A DNA stretch of 64,000 bases from Convivina praedatoris (GTDB lineage Bacteria; Bacillota; Bacilli; Lactobacillales; Lactobacillaceae), in the NCBI RefSeq assembly GCF_933208495.1, contig NZ_CAKOET010000005.1:58210-122209 (forward strand). Direction: 5' to 3'. Under the pieces are notes generated by a model, which saw only the letters and a list, made by a program, of their open reading frames with translations, was not told the origin of the DNA and ran no database searches. The number at the start of each line of letters is the position of its first letter. Within the stretch, counting starts at the first letter, position 1. Below are positions 37,676-47,371 of this stretch, one piece after another. Both the position numbers and the translations under genes were made by a program.

Positions 37676-38837
37676 AACTTACAATGCCATTAGTCCTAAG
37701 GGATTAAACTATTTAGCTGAACGTGGATATCAACTCAATGCTGACCAGCCCGCTGATGCGATTTTATTACGGTCACAAGATCTTCATTCAGAAACGATCA
37801 GTGACAGTGTTAAGGCGATTGTACGAGCAGGAGCCGGTTTTAATAATATTCCGGTTGATGAACTTTCTCAGCGTGGGATTCCAGTCTTTAACACGCCGGG
37901 AGGGAATGCTAATGCTGTCAAAGAACTAACCATTGCGGCCTTGATTATGGCCGCTCGGCCGGTCATCGGGGCGATTGATTTTGCCAATAGTGTCCGCGGC
38001 GGGGATGTTTCCTTGCGAACTGAAAGTGACAAAGGGGGCTATCGCGGGACTGAATTAGCCGGTAAAACGCTAGGGGTGATTGGACTAGGAAATGTCGGGT
38101 CCAAGGTGGCTAATACGGCGCTAGCTTTGGACATGAAGGTAATTGGGTATGATCCCGGTTTAAACGCAAATACAGCTTGGCGGATTGACCGACATGTGCA
38201 ACATGCCAGTCAAGTGGAAACTTTACTGCAAGCTGCTGACTATGTCACTGTCCATATTCCCTATACGGAAGGTAACCATTTTTTCATTAGCCGTGATAAA
38301 TTAGCTTTGATGAAGCCAGAAGCAGCTTTGATTAATTATTCGCGCAATGACATTGTTGACAATCAAGCCGCTGTTGATGCCTTAAAAGAGGGGCACTTAC
38401 GGCGCTACCTTACCGATTTTAGCGATGATGTACTCTATGATAACGACCAAGTTATTATCACACCTCATATCGGTGGTTCAACCATTGAAGCTGAAGAAAC
38501 CAGTGCTTCGATGGCTGCCCAACAATTGGATGCTTTTTTGACCAGTGGAAACTTAATTCATTCTGTTAATTTTCCAGATATCAACGAACCTTTTACTAGT
38601 CAATATCGAGTCGGTATTTTCCATGAAAACGTACCTAATATGCTGGGGCAAATTTCCCAAGTATTCGGTAGTTTCGGATTAAATATCGAAGAATTAAGTA
38701 ATCGAGCTAATAAGCAATATGCCTACACTTTAGTGGCAATTAATGAATTGGATGATCAGCAAGAAGCTGGTTTGTTAAGCCGATTAGGCCAAATTAACCA
38801 AGTATTAAAAGTTCATTTTTACCAGCAAAGCAAGTAA
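37665..38837 (+). CDS. serA: D-3-phosphoglycerate dehydrogenase with ACT domain
   Basis: A 390-residue D-2-hydroxyacid dehydrogenase. The NAD motif is GVIGLGNVGSKVANTAL (about 140), the arginine and glutamate regions follow, and the catalytic His is in ITPHIGGSTIEAEE (about 265). Residues about 318-390 (RVGIFHENVPNMLGQISQVFG) form an ACT domain that may bind serine for feedback inhibition. It starts the serine pathway from 3-phosphoglycerate. It overlaps serC by 11 bases; AAAGGAG is before the ATG. No serB is in the window. Confidence 0.93.
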   Translation: MNVKTYNAISPKGLNYLAERGYQLNADQPADAILLRSQDLHSETISDSVKAIVRAGAGFNNIPVDELSQRGIPVFNTPGGNANAVKELTIAALIMAARPVIGAIDFANSVRGGDVSLRTESDKGGYRGTELAGKTLGVIGLGNVGSKVANTALALDMKVIGYDPGLNANTAWRIDRHVQHASQVETLLQAADYVTVHIPYTEGNHFFISRDKLALMKPEAALINYSRNDIVDNQAAVDALKEGHLRRYLTDFSDDVLYDNDQVIITPHIGGSTIEAEETSASMAAQQLDAFLTSGNLIHSVNFPDINEPFTSQYRVGIFHENVPNMLGQISQVFGSFGLNIEELSNRANKQYAYTLVAINELDDQQEAGLLSRLGQINQVLKVHFYQQSK

Positions 38838-38849
38838 GGAGAATAAAAC

Positions 38850-39338
38850 ATGACCGAAGCACTACAATCAGCCGCCATTGCTAAGTTACAAGAACGAGGA
38901 GTTGGTCTTTCAGATGTTTATGATGGTGCATCTGAATTTTTAACGAATAAATATCATGATGAAATTCAAAAAGAGTTTTTAAATCAGGCCATTAATCGGG
39001 TGTTACATAAGGATGAAGTTGCCGATATTATTTTAACGGCCTTGTATCTAGATGAGCAAGCTGAAAAAATGCCTGCAAGTGAGCCTCTTAAGGCGCGCTT
39101 GCAACGCGATGCTAATGGCCATAATGTTGATGAAATTTTAGCAATTGCCATTACGCAGCAGTTTTCGGCCGCCGCTACGGTCCATTACGGTCTCTTAGAT
39201 GATTTAAAACCAGGTTTAATTGGTCAAATTAATGATCGGTTAGATTCAATTAATGTCTATTTAGATGATATTTTAGCTGCTTTAATTGCTAGTGCGGCCA
39301 TGACTTACCTAGAAATTTTAGGGGGTAATCAGTATTAA
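38850..39338 (+). CDS. Phosphatidylglycerophosphatase A-like protein
   Basis: A 162-residue protein with the pattern of Gram-positive PgpA/YutG proteins: AKLQERGVGLSDVYD, HKDEVADIILTALYLDEQAEK, GHNVDEILAIAITQQF and VYLDDILAALIASAAM. PgpA removes phosphate from phosphatidylglycerophosphate, though Gram-positive soluble versions are poorly characterised. It is the third gene of the ser operon, with AAGGAG, 12 bases after serA. Whether it has a serine-related role is unknown. Confidence 0.75.
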   Translation: MTEALQSAAIAKLQERGVGLSDVYDGASEFLTNKYHDEIQKEFLNQAINRVLHKDEVADIILTALYLDEQAEKMPASEPLKARLQRDANGHNVDEILAIAITQQFSAAATVHYGLLDDLKPGLIGQINDRLDSINVYLDDILAALIASAAMTYLEILGGNQY

Positions 39339-39369
39339 AAGAAGTGCTAGTCTTAGACTTCTTTTTTTG
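39339..39369 (+). terminator. Terminator of the ser operon
   Basis: AAGAAGT pairs with ACTTCTT around GCTAGTCTTAG, followed by a T-run. Confidence 0.8.
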
Positions 39370-39410
39370 GTAAAATAAAGACTATTCGTATTGTTTAAGG
39401 AGATGACACA

Positions 39411-40133
39411 ATGTCAGGACACAGTAAATGGCATAACATTCAAGGTCGTAAAAATGCCCAGGATGCTAAGCGAGGAAAAATTTTCCAAAAGTTAGCCCAC
39501 GATTTATATGTTGCGGCAAAGGCTGGCGGTGCAGATCCCGAAATGAATTCTTCCCTACGTTTAGTAGTTGAAAAGGCTAAGGCAGCCAACATGCCAAAAG
39601 ACAACATCCAACGTGCTTTGGATAAGGCTTCTGGTGCTGGTGGGGCTAAGTTCGAAGAAGTCACTTATGAAGGTTATGGTACTGCCGGAATAGCCGTCCT
39701 AGTGGAAGCTTCGACTGATAACATTAATCGTACGGTTTCAACGGTTCGTAATTCTTTCAAGCACTTTGGTGGTTCATTAGGAACTAGTGGTTCCGTTGCT
39801 TTCCAATTTGATCGTAAGGGTTACCTAGTAATTGATCGCGAAGAATTCCCTGATTTGGATGAGGATACAATTTTGGAAGCCGCCCTAGAGGCGGGGGCTG
39901 AAGATGTTCAAACTTCTGACGAAGCTTTTGAGATTTATACTGAACCAGCTGACTTTCAGACTGTGGAAGCTGCTTTAACTGATGCTGGCTATACTTTTGC
40001 CGATTCAGAAGTAACAATGATTCCACAAAATCCAATGGCCATCGACGGTGAAGACCGTGAAAAGCTAGATAAACTAGTTGATGAATTGGAAGAAAATGAA
40101 GATGTTTTGGCGGTTTATACAACTGCTGAATAA
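39411..40133 (+). CDS. YebC/PmpR-family protein
   Basis: A 240-residue protein beginning [22 protein letters not shown], the family hallmark, with [16 protein letters not shown] (about 58) and [14 protein letters not shown] (about 123). YebC proteins have been described as transcription regulators and more recently as factors that help ribosomes through difficult sequences such as proline runs. Length is typical. AAGGAG lies before the ATG. Confidence 0.95.
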   Translation: MSGHSKWHNIQGRKNAQDAKRGKIFQKLAHDLYVAAKAGGADPEMNSSLRLVVEKAKAANMPKDNIQRALDKASGAGGAKFEEVTYEGYGTAGIAVLVEASTDNINRTVSTVRNSFKHFGGSLGTSGSVAFQFDRKGYLVIDREEFPDLDEDTILEAALEAGAEDVQTSDEAFEIYTEPADFQTVEAALTDAGYTFADSEVTMIPQNPMAIDGEDREKLDKLVDELEENEDVLAVYTTAE

Positions 40134-40165
40134 AAAATTGTCCCATAATTATGGGACAATTTTTT
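40132..40165. terminator. Bidirectional terminator between yebC and the flavodoxin gene
   Basis: AAAAAATTGTCCCATAA is an exact inverted repeat of TTATGGGACAATTTTTT; it serves two convergent genes. Confidence 0.92.
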
Positions 40166-40631
40166 ATTGTAAGGCTTGGGCTTGGGCGATAATTTGATCA
40201 GTAAATAATTTTAAAATGACCGCATCCTCGGCACTAGGCCGTAAATTAATCCGGACAATTTCTGCTCCTTGAGTTGCACCGGTCGGTTGAATTTGTTTTT
40301 CAAAGCTGTCCAAGGCTAAACAGTAGGTATCACCGTAGTATAAGTCGCCTGAACCAGCAATTCCATAAACAACCCCGGTTAAATCAACGTCGGCCAAATC
40401 CTCAAAGAAATCTAGTCCTTCATCTGGTAGGGAACCTTGGTCATAGGTGTAGGGCACAATGATCGCAATATCGACTTGTTGGAGCTCTTCTACTTCAGTT
40501 TGACTGATTTCACTTTTTTTAACTGACAAGCCAGCCTGTTTTAGTTGATCAATAATAATGTCCGCTACAGCTTCATTGTTACCCGTGATAGTAGCAAAAA
40601 CCACCTGAGCGTTTAAGGGGTGTTGGGCCAT
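40164..40631 (-). CDS. Flavodoxin
   Basis: A 155-residue protein with an FMN phosphate-binding loop variant FATITGNNEAVADII near residue 12 (canonical T-x-T-G-N-T/N), then VDIAIIVPYTYDQGSLPDEGLDFFEDL and VYGIAGSGDLYYGDTYCLALDSFEKQI, all typical of short-chain flavodoxins. It carries electrons via FMN; the partner is unknown. AGGAGG precedes ATG 40631. Confidence 0.9.
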   Translation of the reverse strand: MAQHPLNAQVVFATITGNNEAVADIIIDQLKQAGLSVKKSEISQTEVEELQQVDIAIIVPYTYDQGSLPDEGLDFFEDLADVDLTGVVYGIAGSGDLYYGDTYCLALDSFEKQIQPTGATQGAEIVRINLRPSAEDAVILKLFTDQIIAQAQALQ

Positions 40632-40757
40632 TGTAAATCCTCCTGTGCGTATTAATATATTATTATACCTACTTTTAAGTATGTCGCCAGTTACAGTACA
40701 TCCACTTAGAAAATGCGGTACAATACTAGCAGATTATATTAAAGGAGTGGTTTACTA

Positions 40758-40874
40758 ATGGCCTTAACAAAAAGTCAAATTCAAGCGTTACAATCGGTTT
40801 ATGATAATGGAATTTTGGATCATGACGATACTGCCCGTCAAGCTTTGGCGCAGGTTTTAGAAGATTTAAAATAA
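40758..40874 (+). CDS. Small 38-residue protein upstream of the thrS leader
   Basis: ATG 40758 follows AAAGGAG. The peptide starts MALTKSQIQALQSVYDNGIL and ends in DTARQALAQVLEDLK; it is soluble, helical and acidic. A TACAAT box lies about 40 bases before it. The stop falls just ahead of the thrS T-box promoter. I do not recognise it. Its clean binding site, balanced composition and separate promoter support a real gene; no threonine-rich tract points to a leader peptide. Confidence 0.55.
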   Translation: MALTKSQIQALQSVYDNGILDHDDTARQALAQVLEDLK

Positions 40875-40903
40875 TTGTGTCAGCGCAATATTTGTGCTAG
40901 ACT
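40875..40903 (+). promoter_or_regulatory. Promoter of the thrS T-box transcript
   Basis: TTGTGT (40875-40880) and TAGACT (40898-40903) are 17 bases apart, directly before the T-box leader. Confidence 0.45.
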
Positions 40904-41150
40904 ACCGGTATAAGCAGTGATAAGGACAACCTGTTATGATTCAAGTTTTTAGAGAGCCTACATTTGGTGTGAGTAGGTAGCTTGGTTGTAATCGGACTAC
41001 CTTTGAGTGATTAGCGAGTAGATGGAAAGTTGATCCGGGTGACACCGTTAACCGTTAAAAGAGAGGCCTGTTTTTAACAACAGGTCAATTGGGTGGTACC
41101 GCGGTAAAACGTCCCTTTGAACAATATTGTTCAAAGGGACGTTTTTTAGG
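40904..41150 (+). promoter_or_regulatory. T-box leader of thrS with terminator
   Basis: The T-box core TGGGTGGTACCGCG lies at about 41090-41103, followed by the terminator ACGTCCCTTTGAACA against TGTTCAAAGGGACGT and a T-run (about 41109-41147). The upstream helices and AGTGA-type Stem I elements are visible. It should respond to uncharged tRNA-Thr. A GACTACC segment contains candidate Thr codons, but the specifier was not fixed. Confidence 0.92.
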
Positions 41151-41191
41151 AAAATCCTGTCACTGCAAACGAGTAAAAGAAGAGGTATATT

Positions 41192-43147
41192 ATGGCAACA
41201 ATTAAGTTAACTTTCCCAGATGGGGCTGTAAAGGAATATGAAGCAGGCGTAAAACCAATTGACGTTGCGAATCAAATTTCTAAGTCTTTGGCTAAAAAGT
41301 CCGTTTCAGCTAAACTAGACGGTCATTATGTGGGGATGCATGATGAAATCAAGCACGGTGGTGCTTTTCAATTAATTACCACTGCTGATGCAGAGGCCGG
41401 TGACATCTTACGTCATTCAGCCTCGCACTTGTTGGCTCAAGCGCTTAAGCGCTTGCCAAAATTTGCAGAGATGCACTTTGGGGTTGGCCCTTACATCGAA
41501 AATGGCTTTTACTACGACACTGACAATGGTGCCGGGAACCAGGTTTCTGTAGAAGATTTTCCTGAAATCGAAGCTATGATGCACAAGATTGTTAAGGAAG
41601 ATTTGCCAATCCTTTCTCGCAAAATTTCTCGTGATGAAGCATTAAAGATGTTTGCCAATGATCCTTACAAGATTGAATTAATTGAAGACTTACCAGCCGA
41701 TGAGCCAATTACTATTGCTATCCAAGGTGACCATATTGAACTTGATAAGGGTGGCTTGGTCCCATCAACTGGGTGGATTAAGCACTTTAAGTTGATTTCT
41801 GTTGCTGGTTCCTACTGGCGTGGTAAGTCTGATAACCCAGTCATGCAACGTATTTACGGAACGGCCTTTTGGAAGGATAGCGATTTAGAAGCTGACTTGC
41901 AACGTCGAGCCGAAGCCAAGGAACGTGATCACCGCACCATTGGCCGTGACTTAGACCTCTTCTTTACTAGTCAAGAAGTTGGTTCTGGTTTACCAGTTTG
42001 GTTGCCAAATGGGGCAACTATCCGTCGTCAGGTAGAACGTTACATTGTTGATAAAGAATTAGAAAACGACTACTTGCACGTCTACACACCAGTTTTGTCA
42101 AACTTGAACTTGTATAAAACTTCTGGACACTGGGATCATTACCGAGATGACATGTTCCCACCAATGGATATGGGTGATGGCGAATTCTTAGAATTGCGGC
42201 CAATGAACTGCCCATCACACATTATGGTTTATAAGCACAAGCCTCGTTCTTACCGTGACTTACCAATGCGTATCGCTGAATTAGGCATGATGCACCGTTA
42301 TGAGAAATCAGGCGCCTTAACTGGTTTGTCACGGGTGCGTGAAATGACCCTAAATGATGGCCACACTTTCGTTGAACCAGAAAAGTTGGAAGAAGAATTT
42401 AAGTCTATCTTGCAAATGATGATGGGCGTTTATGAAGATTTCAACATTACTGATTACCGCTTCCGTTTGTCATACCGTGATCCAGAAAATACGGATAAGT
42501 ACTTTGATGATGATGAGATGTGGGAAAAGTCACAAGCTCAGTTAAAGCGGGCTATGGACGACTTGAAGTTGGATTATTACGAAGCTGAAGGGGAAGCTGC
42601 TTTCTACGGGCCTAAGTTGGATGTTCAGACTAAGACTGCCTTGGGTGGAGAAGAAACGCTATCAACCATTCAGTTGGACTTCCTTTTGCCTGATCGCTTC
42701 AATTTGACTTATGTTGGAGAAGATGGTCAAGACAACCATCGGCCAGTGATGCTACATCGTGGAATTGTTGGTACAATGGAGCGTTTCACAGCCTACTTGA
42801 TTGAAATGTATAAGGGTGCTTTTCCAACTTGGTTGGCACCTTTGCAGGTTCAAATTATCCCAGTTAACTTGGGGGCGCATGGCCAATATGCTCGTAAGGT
42901 TCAAAAGCAGCTTCAAGCAGCTGGGTTGCGGGCTCATGTTGAAACTAAGGATGCTAAGATGGGTTATTTGATTCGTGAAGCCCAAACCAATAAGATTCCT
43001 TATACCTTGGTATTAGGGGACGACGAAATTGAAGGTCAAACAGTTACTGTTCGTCAGTACGGTCAAGATCAAACTAAGACAATGAGTTTGGCTGATTTTG
43101 AGGGTCAAGTTGTGGCGGATGTATCAAATTACTCACGCGAAAAGTAA
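41192..43147 (+). CDS. thrS: Threonine--tRNA ligase
   Basis: A 651-residue class II synthetase. It has an N-terminal TGS domain ([15 protein letters not shown]), an editing domain with [13 protein letters not shown] (about 74), catalytic motif 2 ([46 protein letters not shown]) and motif 3 ([20 protein letters not shown]), and an anticodon-binding domain from about 540 ([10 protein letters not shown]). The zinc-binding Cys and His residues are present. Length is typical. Confidence 0.97.
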   Translation: MATIKLTFPDGAVKEYEAGVKPIDVANQISKSLAKKSVSAKLDGHYVGMHDEIKHGGAFQLITTADAEAGDILRHSASHLLAQALKRLPKFAEMHFGVGPYIENGFYYDTDNGAGNQVSVEDFPEIEAMMHKIVKEDLPILSRKISRDEALKMFANDPYKIELIEDLPADEPITIAIQGDHIELDKGGLVPSTGWIKHFKLISVAGSYWRGKSDNPVMQRIYGTAFWKDSDLEADLQRRAEAKERDHRTIGRDLDLFFTSQEVGSGLPVWLPNGATIRRQVERYIVDKELENDYLHVYTPVLSNLNLYKTSGHWDHYRDDMFPPMDMGDGEFLELRPMNCPSHIMVYKHKPRSYRDLPMRIAELGMMHRYEKSGALTGLSRVREMTLNDGHTFVEPEKLEEEFKSILQMMMGVYEDFNITDYRFRLSYRDPENTDKYFDDDEMWEKSQAQLKRAMDDLKLDYYEAEGEAAFYGPKLDVQTKTALGGEETLSTIQLDFLLPDRFNLTYVGEDGQDNHRPVMLHRGIVGTMERFTAYLIEMYKGAFPTWLAPLQVQIIPVNLGAHGQYARKVQKQLQAAGLRAHVETKDAKMGYLIREAQTNKIPYTLVLGDDEIEGQTVTVRQYGQDQTKTMSLADFEGQVVADVSNYSREK

Positions 43148-43167
43148 TTTCTAATAAAAATTAATTA

Positions 43168-43212
43168 AGGCAGGCACTCAACGATGAGCAGGATTGTTGG
43201 GTGCCTTATCTT
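43168..43212 (+). terminator. Terminator after thrS
   Basis: GGCACTCAACGA pairs with TTGTTGGGTGCC, then a T-rich tail. Confidence 0.75.
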
Positions 43213-43236
43213 ATATTTTCAGTAAAGGAGAAAATG

Positions 43237-44601
43237 ATGTCTTTAAATCAAGATAATCAGGACCAGGAACAGCAGCGAGGTCTTCAAAATCGACATGTTC
43301 AATTGATTGCGATTGGCGGTACAATTGGGACCGGACTCTTTATGGGTGCGGGTAATTCCATTCATTTTGCTGGACCAGCTATTTTATTGATTTATGCCAT
43401 TATTGGCTTGTTGATGTTTGTGGTGATGCGTGCGATTGGGGAAATGCTATATGCAGATCCTAATCAGCACACTTTTATTACTTTTATTAGTCGTTATTTA
43501 GGTAATCGAACAGGTTTTTTTGCTCGCTGGTCCTATTGGTTAACGGTTGCCTTCATGGGGATGGCTGAACTAACAGCGATTGCTAAGTATGTTCAGTTTT
43601 GGTTTCCCCACTGGCCTAGTTGGATTATCCAAATTGTGATTTTACTGGTCTTAACGGCCGTTAATTTGATTGCCGTAGCCCTTTATGGTGAAACTGAGTT
43701 TTGGTTTGCCATGATTAAAATTGTGGCCATTTTGGCTTTAATTGTCACTGGAGTTATGATGGCTTTGACTGGCTTTAAAACCGCTGCCGGGCCAGTAGCT
43801 TTTAGCAATGTTTGGCAGCACTTTAGTCTTTTCCCCAATGGCGTTGGTAACTTTGTCAATGCTTTTCAGATGGTGATGTTTGCCTTTGTGGGAATGGAAT
43901 TTATCGGGATGACGGCGGCTGAAACTGAAAATCCCCGAAAAGTATTGCCTAAGGCCATTAATCAGATTCCCTGGCGTGTATTGTTCTTTTACCTGGGAGC
44001 CTTGTTTATTATTATGACCATTTACCCATGGACTAAAATTCCGGCTAACCAAAGTCCCTTTGTGATGGTCTTTGAATTAGCTGGGATTAATTGGGCGGCG
44101 GCCTTGGTTAACTTTGTAGTTTTGACCAGTGCAGCCTCGGCTTTAAACTCGGTTTTGTTTACCGCTAGTCGTAATTTTTATTCCCTAGCAGTTGAATCCC
44201 ATGGGAACTTCTTAAAGCCTTTTGCTAAGATGTCAAAGAATAATTTGCCAACTAATGCGATCTTTTTTACTTCATTAGTAGTCGCTTTTTCAGCTATTAT
44301 CAGTCTCATTCCGCAAATTACAGACGCCTTTAGTTTTGTAACGAGTGCCTCGACTGATCTGTTCTTAATGATTTATATCTTGACTTTGGCTGCCTACTGG
44401 AAATACCGTAAGTCCAGTGATTATCTCAAGGATGGCTTCCTGATGGACTTCCCCCAAGTGGCCGTTCCTTTATCTCTGATTATGTTTGTTTTGATTTATA
44501 TTACGCTTTTCTTTAACCCTGATTCGGTCATACCAGCAATCGGAGCAACGCTATGGTTAGTCGTCTTTGGGCTAATTGCACGCTTACAACCGCAAACTTG
44601 A
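43237..44601 (+). CDS. Amino-acid permease of the APC family
   Basis: A protein of about 454 residues with twelve membrane helices. RGLQNRHVQLIAIGGTIGTGLFMGAG is the AAT-family entry motif, with RAIGEMLYADPNQHTF and the later GMEFIGMTAAETENPRKVLPKAINQIPWRVL loop. These resemble D-serine/D-alanine/glycine (CycA) or aromatic/proline permeases; the substrate cannot be fixed from sequence alone. ATG 43237 is at better distance from AAAGGAG than ATG 43234. Confidence 0.88.
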   Translation: MSLNQDNQDQEQQRGLQNRHVQLIAIGGTIGTGLFMGAGNSIHFAGPAILLIYAIIGLLMFVVMRAIGEMLYADPNQHTFITFISRYLGNRTGFFARWSYWLTVAFMGMAELTAIAKYVQFWFPHWPSWIIQIVILLVLTAVNLIAVALYGETEFWFAMIKIVAILALIVTGVMMALTGFKTAAGPVAFSNVWQHFSLFPNGVGNFVNAFQMVMFAFVGMEFIGMTAAETENPRKVLPKAINQIPWRVLFFYLGALFIIMTIYPWTKIPANQSPFVMVFELAGINWAAALVNFVVLTSAASALNSVLFTASRNFYSLAVESHGNFLKPFAKMSKNNLPTNAIFFTSLVVAFSAIISLIPQITDAFSFVTSASTDLFLMIYILTLAAYWKYRKSSDYLKDGFLMDFPQVAVPLSLIMFVLIYITLFFNPDSVIPAIGATLWLVVFGLIARLQPQT

Positions 44602-44673
44602 ACTAAGTAATTTAAAGTTTATTTAATACATCCCTTGTTACAATGGACTTACTTAAATCGAATGGAGCTTTAC

Positions 44674-45333
44674 ATGTCTTTTTTAATTGACTTTGTCTTA
44701 CACATTGATCATCATTTGGCCAATATTGTCCAACAATTTGGTCCATGGACCTATGTAATCTTATTTATCATCATTTTTGTGGAAACGGGTGCCGTCGTTT
44801 TACCTTTCCTTCCGGGTGATTCCTTGCTTTTTGCTGCTGGTGCCATTTCAATGACTGCTGCTGGACAGGCAGCTGGCTTAAATCATTGGCTTTTCATGGT
44901 GCTATTTTTCATTGCCGCTGTGGCTGGGGATACCTTAAATTATTGGATTGGACATACCGGTGGCTATCAGTTACTGAAAAAACCACCATTCAATAAAATG
45001 ATTAAAGAACAGAACATTAAAGAAGCTGAAGCTTTCTTTGAAAAGCATGGTGGCACGGCGATTATTCTAGGACGTTATGTACCAATTATTCGAACTTTTG
45101 TACCCTTTGTTTCAGGTGTTAGTCATTTTTCATTTAGTACATTTTTCCGCTATGTTCTAATTGCTGCCTTTTCTTGGAGTTTTCTAGCAACTGGCGCTGG
45201 GGCTTTATTGGGCAATATTCCTTTCTTCCAAGAACATTTTTCAGCGATTATTCTAGGGATTGTATTGGTTTCACTTTTACCAACGATTATTGCTGTGGGT
45301 CGATCGTTCTTCCAAAAACGTAAAGCCGATTAA
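44674..45333 (+). CDS. DedA/SNARE-associated family membrane protein
   Basis: A 219-residue polytopic protein. Typical DedA features are VILFIIIFVETGAVVLPFLPGDSLLFAAGAI (about 24), GDTLNYWIGHTGG (about 90), and FFEKHGGTAIILGRYVPIIRTFVPFVSGVSHFSFSTFF (about 125). Some DedA proteins flip undecaprenyl phosphate or other lipids. ATG 44674 follows GGAGC. A terminator with a GATGCC stem follows. Confidence 0.9.
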   Translation: MSFLIDFVLHIDHHLANIVQQFGPWTYVILFIIIFVETGAVVLPFLPGDSLLFAAGAISMTAAGQAAGLNHWLFMVLFFIAAVAGDTLNYWIGHTGGYQLLKKPPFNKMIKEQNIKEAEAFFEKHGGTAIILGRYVPIIRTFVPFVSGVSHFSFSTFFRYVLIAAFSWSFLATGAGALLGNIPFFQEHFSAIILGIVLVSLLPTIIAVGRSFFQKRKAD

Positions 45334-45343
45334 TATTGATTAG

Positions 45344-45366
45344 AGATGCCGCGGGCATCTTTTTTT
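45344..45366 (+). terminator. Terminator after the DedA gene
   Basis: AGATGCC pairs with GGCATCT around GCG, followed by seven or more T. Confidence 0.88.
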
Positions 45367-45383
45367 CTACCCTCAAAAATAGG

Positions 45384-45389
45384 TATAAT
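45384..45389 (+). promoter_or_regulatory. -10 box directly before the HTH-nadV operon
   Basis: A perfect TATAAT lies six bases before ATG 45396, so transcription would start at or next to the start codon. The -35 region overlaps the T-run of the previous terminator. Confidence 0.6.
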
Positions 45390-45395
45390 AGGTAT

Positions 45396-45941
45396 ATGAA
45401 TAATATTAAAAAGTTACAAGAATTAACCAAAATATCGGATCAAGATTTAGCAGAAGCTTTGCAGATTGGTATCGATCAATTGGCTAGTTGGCAAGGTGGG
45501 CAGGTGATGCCCAGTGCTAGTCAAATTGAGGAACTATGCTTGGTTTTCTCGAAGGTATTGGATCAACGGGGCAATGCTAGTCAAACCCAAGAACACCCGA
45601 TTCACATCCGATTGACCAGTGATTATCTCTTTAATTTGGGAATTACTAGTTCGGATTGGATTAGTTTAAAGTGGAGCTTGGAAGGTGAGTGGGCTGGTGA
45701 TCAGTTAGCAGTTGGTTTGTTTCAAGCTGGTAAATTAGTTCGAACCGTGTCTAGCAATGCCGAATTTATAAAAGCTTTTGCTGGTTATTTAATCTTACAG
45801 ACCCGAGGTTTTTACGATCCTTACATCGATGAAAAAAATAATAACGCTCAGTATGATTGGCGAATTATTCGTTTAGCAACTGATCAAAACTACGGCGATT
45901 TGACGCCGCTCTTAACTAGTAGTAATCCTACGGAGATGTAA
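45396..45941 (+). CDS. HTH-domain protein co-transcribed with nadV, probably leaderless
   Basis: A protein of about 181 residues. Residues 1-60 look like an XRE-type helix-turn-helix (ELTKISDQDLAEALQIGIDQLASWQGG...SASQIEELCLVF). The remaining 120 residues are unrecognised. The only good start, ATG 45396, has no ribosome binding site and is six bases after a TATAAT box. It ends two bases before nadV, so it may regulate nadV or use its product; that is inference. Confidence 0.65.
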   Translation: MNNIKKLQELTKISDQDLAEALQIGIDQLASWQGGQVMPSASQIEELCLVFSKVLDQRGNASQTQEHPIHIRLTSDYLFNLGITSSDWISLKWSLEGEWAGDQLAVGLFQAGKLVRTVSSNAEFIKAFAGYLILQTRGFYDPYIDEKNNNAQYDWRIIRLATDQNYGDLTPLLTSSNPTEM

Positions 45942-45943
45942 TA

Positions 45944-47332
45944 ATGACCAATATCATTTTGGCGACCGATGCCTACAAATTAACGCATCATCTGCAATAT
46001 CCACAAAACATTACTAAGCTGTATTCCTACGGCGAAGCCCGCCAGGGTGGTCGATATGATCATATTTCTTGGTTTGGTATGTCGATGATTTTAAACGACT
46101 ACTTTACTCAGCCAGTCACCGATGCCATGATTGACGAAGCTCAAAAAGTGGCTGAATTAACCTTTGGCAATGATGGCTATTTCAACCGGACAGTTTGGGA
46201 GCAGGTGCGCGACTTAGGTCATTTTCCGGTTAAAATCAAGGCTTTACCAGAAGGTATGATTGTTCCAACTGGGACTGTTTTATTTACAATCGAGTCCACG
46301 CAAAGCTGGTTTGCGACTAGTTTGAATGCTTTGGAAACTATCTTGATGCATGTTTGGTATCCAACGACGATTGCGACTAATTCAATGTACATTAAAAAAC
46401 GCTTAGCGCCCTTAGTTGAAAAAAGTGGTTCCATGGAAAATTTGCCCTTTATGGTGAATGACTTTGGTCTACGGGGGGCAACTTCACTGGAATCCGGTGA
46501 ACGTGGGGGTAGTGCTCATTTACTACATTTCCGTGGCTCTGATAATATGGCTGCCAGTCGCTATTTTGCCTCAGTCTATGGTTTAGAGGGGCGGGCCTTG
46601 TCAATTTGGGCCACTGAACATTCAGTAGCGACTGCCTATGGCGAGGGGCAGGGGGAGTTTGATTATCTAAATGCCCAGCTAAGCCGGACACCGGATGATG
46701 CACCGGTGTCAATTGTGATTGATTCTTACGATACTTTTAATTTTGTAAAAAATGTGGTTGGCTCATCGACTATAAAGGAACGGATTAAAAACAGACTGGG
46801 GCGAGTTGTCTTGCGTCCTGATTCTGGTGATCCACAAACCGTTGATTTAAAAATTTTAGATTTGCTGGCTGAAATATTTGGTACTAGTTTAAATGAGAAA
46901 GGGTATCGTGTCTTAAATTATAATGTTGGCTTAATTCAAGGCGATGGTATGAATGCTGATACCATGATTGAACTTTACCAAACTCTATTAGACCATGGTT
47001 GGTCTAGCGATAATTTGGTGGTTGGATCTGGTGGGGGCTTGTTGCAAGAAGGTTTTACCCGTGATACTGAGCGTTTTGCTATTAAGGCGGCTTATGCTGA
47101 AAATACAGCCGGAGAGCACCTGCAAATTCAAAAACGTCCTAAAACTGATTCTTCTAAGATTTCAAAAGCAGGTCAGATGAAGGTTATCTACGATGCCCAG
47201 GGTAAAATTATTACCGTACCTGCTAATCACCCTGGGCAAGATTTATTAGAGACTGTTTATGATAACGGTTACATGAAGCAAATTGATGTAAATTCAATGC
47301 TTGCTCGGGCTGAAAACTTTCACGATTTTTAA
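45944..47332 (+). CDS. nadV: Nicotinamide phosphoribosyltransferase NadV
   Basis: A 462-residue enzyme that makes NMN from nicotinamide and PRPP. The start TNIILATDAYKLTHHLQYPQNI, the VNDFGLRGATSLESGERGGSAHLLHFRGSDNM block (about 164), ATEHSVATAYGEGQGEFDYL (about 221), VLRPDSGDPQTVDLKIL (about 283) and GLIQGDGMNADTM (about 322) follow the NAMPT family, not the nicotinate enzyme PncB. It gives a one-step salvage route that skips deamidation. GGAG is upstream. Confidence 0.92.
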   Translation: MTNIILATDAYKLTHHLQYPQNITKLYSYGEARQGGRYDHISWFGMSMILNDYFTQPVTDAMIDEAQKVAELTFGNDGYFNRTVWEQVRDLGHFPVKIKALPEGMIVPTGTVLFTIESTQSWFATSLNALETILMHVWYPTTIATNSMYIKKRLAPLVEKSGSMENLPFMVNDFGLRGATSLESGERGGSAHLLHFRGSDNMAASRYFASVYGLEGRALSIWATEHSVATAYGEGQGEFDYLNAQLSRTPDDAPVSIVIDSYDTFNFVKNVVGSSTIKERIKNRLGRVVLRPDSGDPQTVDLKILDLLAEIFGTSLNEKGYRVLNYNVGLIQGDGMNADTMIELYQTLLDHGWSSDNLVVGSGGGLLQEGFTRDTERFAIKAAYAENTAGEHLQIQKRPKTDSSKISKAGQMKVIYDAQGKIITVPANHPGQDLLETVYDNGYMKQIDVNSMLARAENFHDF

Positions 47333-47371
47333 AAAAGTGCTAAACTGTCGTTAGTACAAACGGAGGAAAAG

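Noticed and set aside
39784..40146. Leftward 120-codon frame across yebC
   Set aside because: It overlaps yebC and the terminator stem; the composition (Q, L and P-rich) is that of an antisense shadow.
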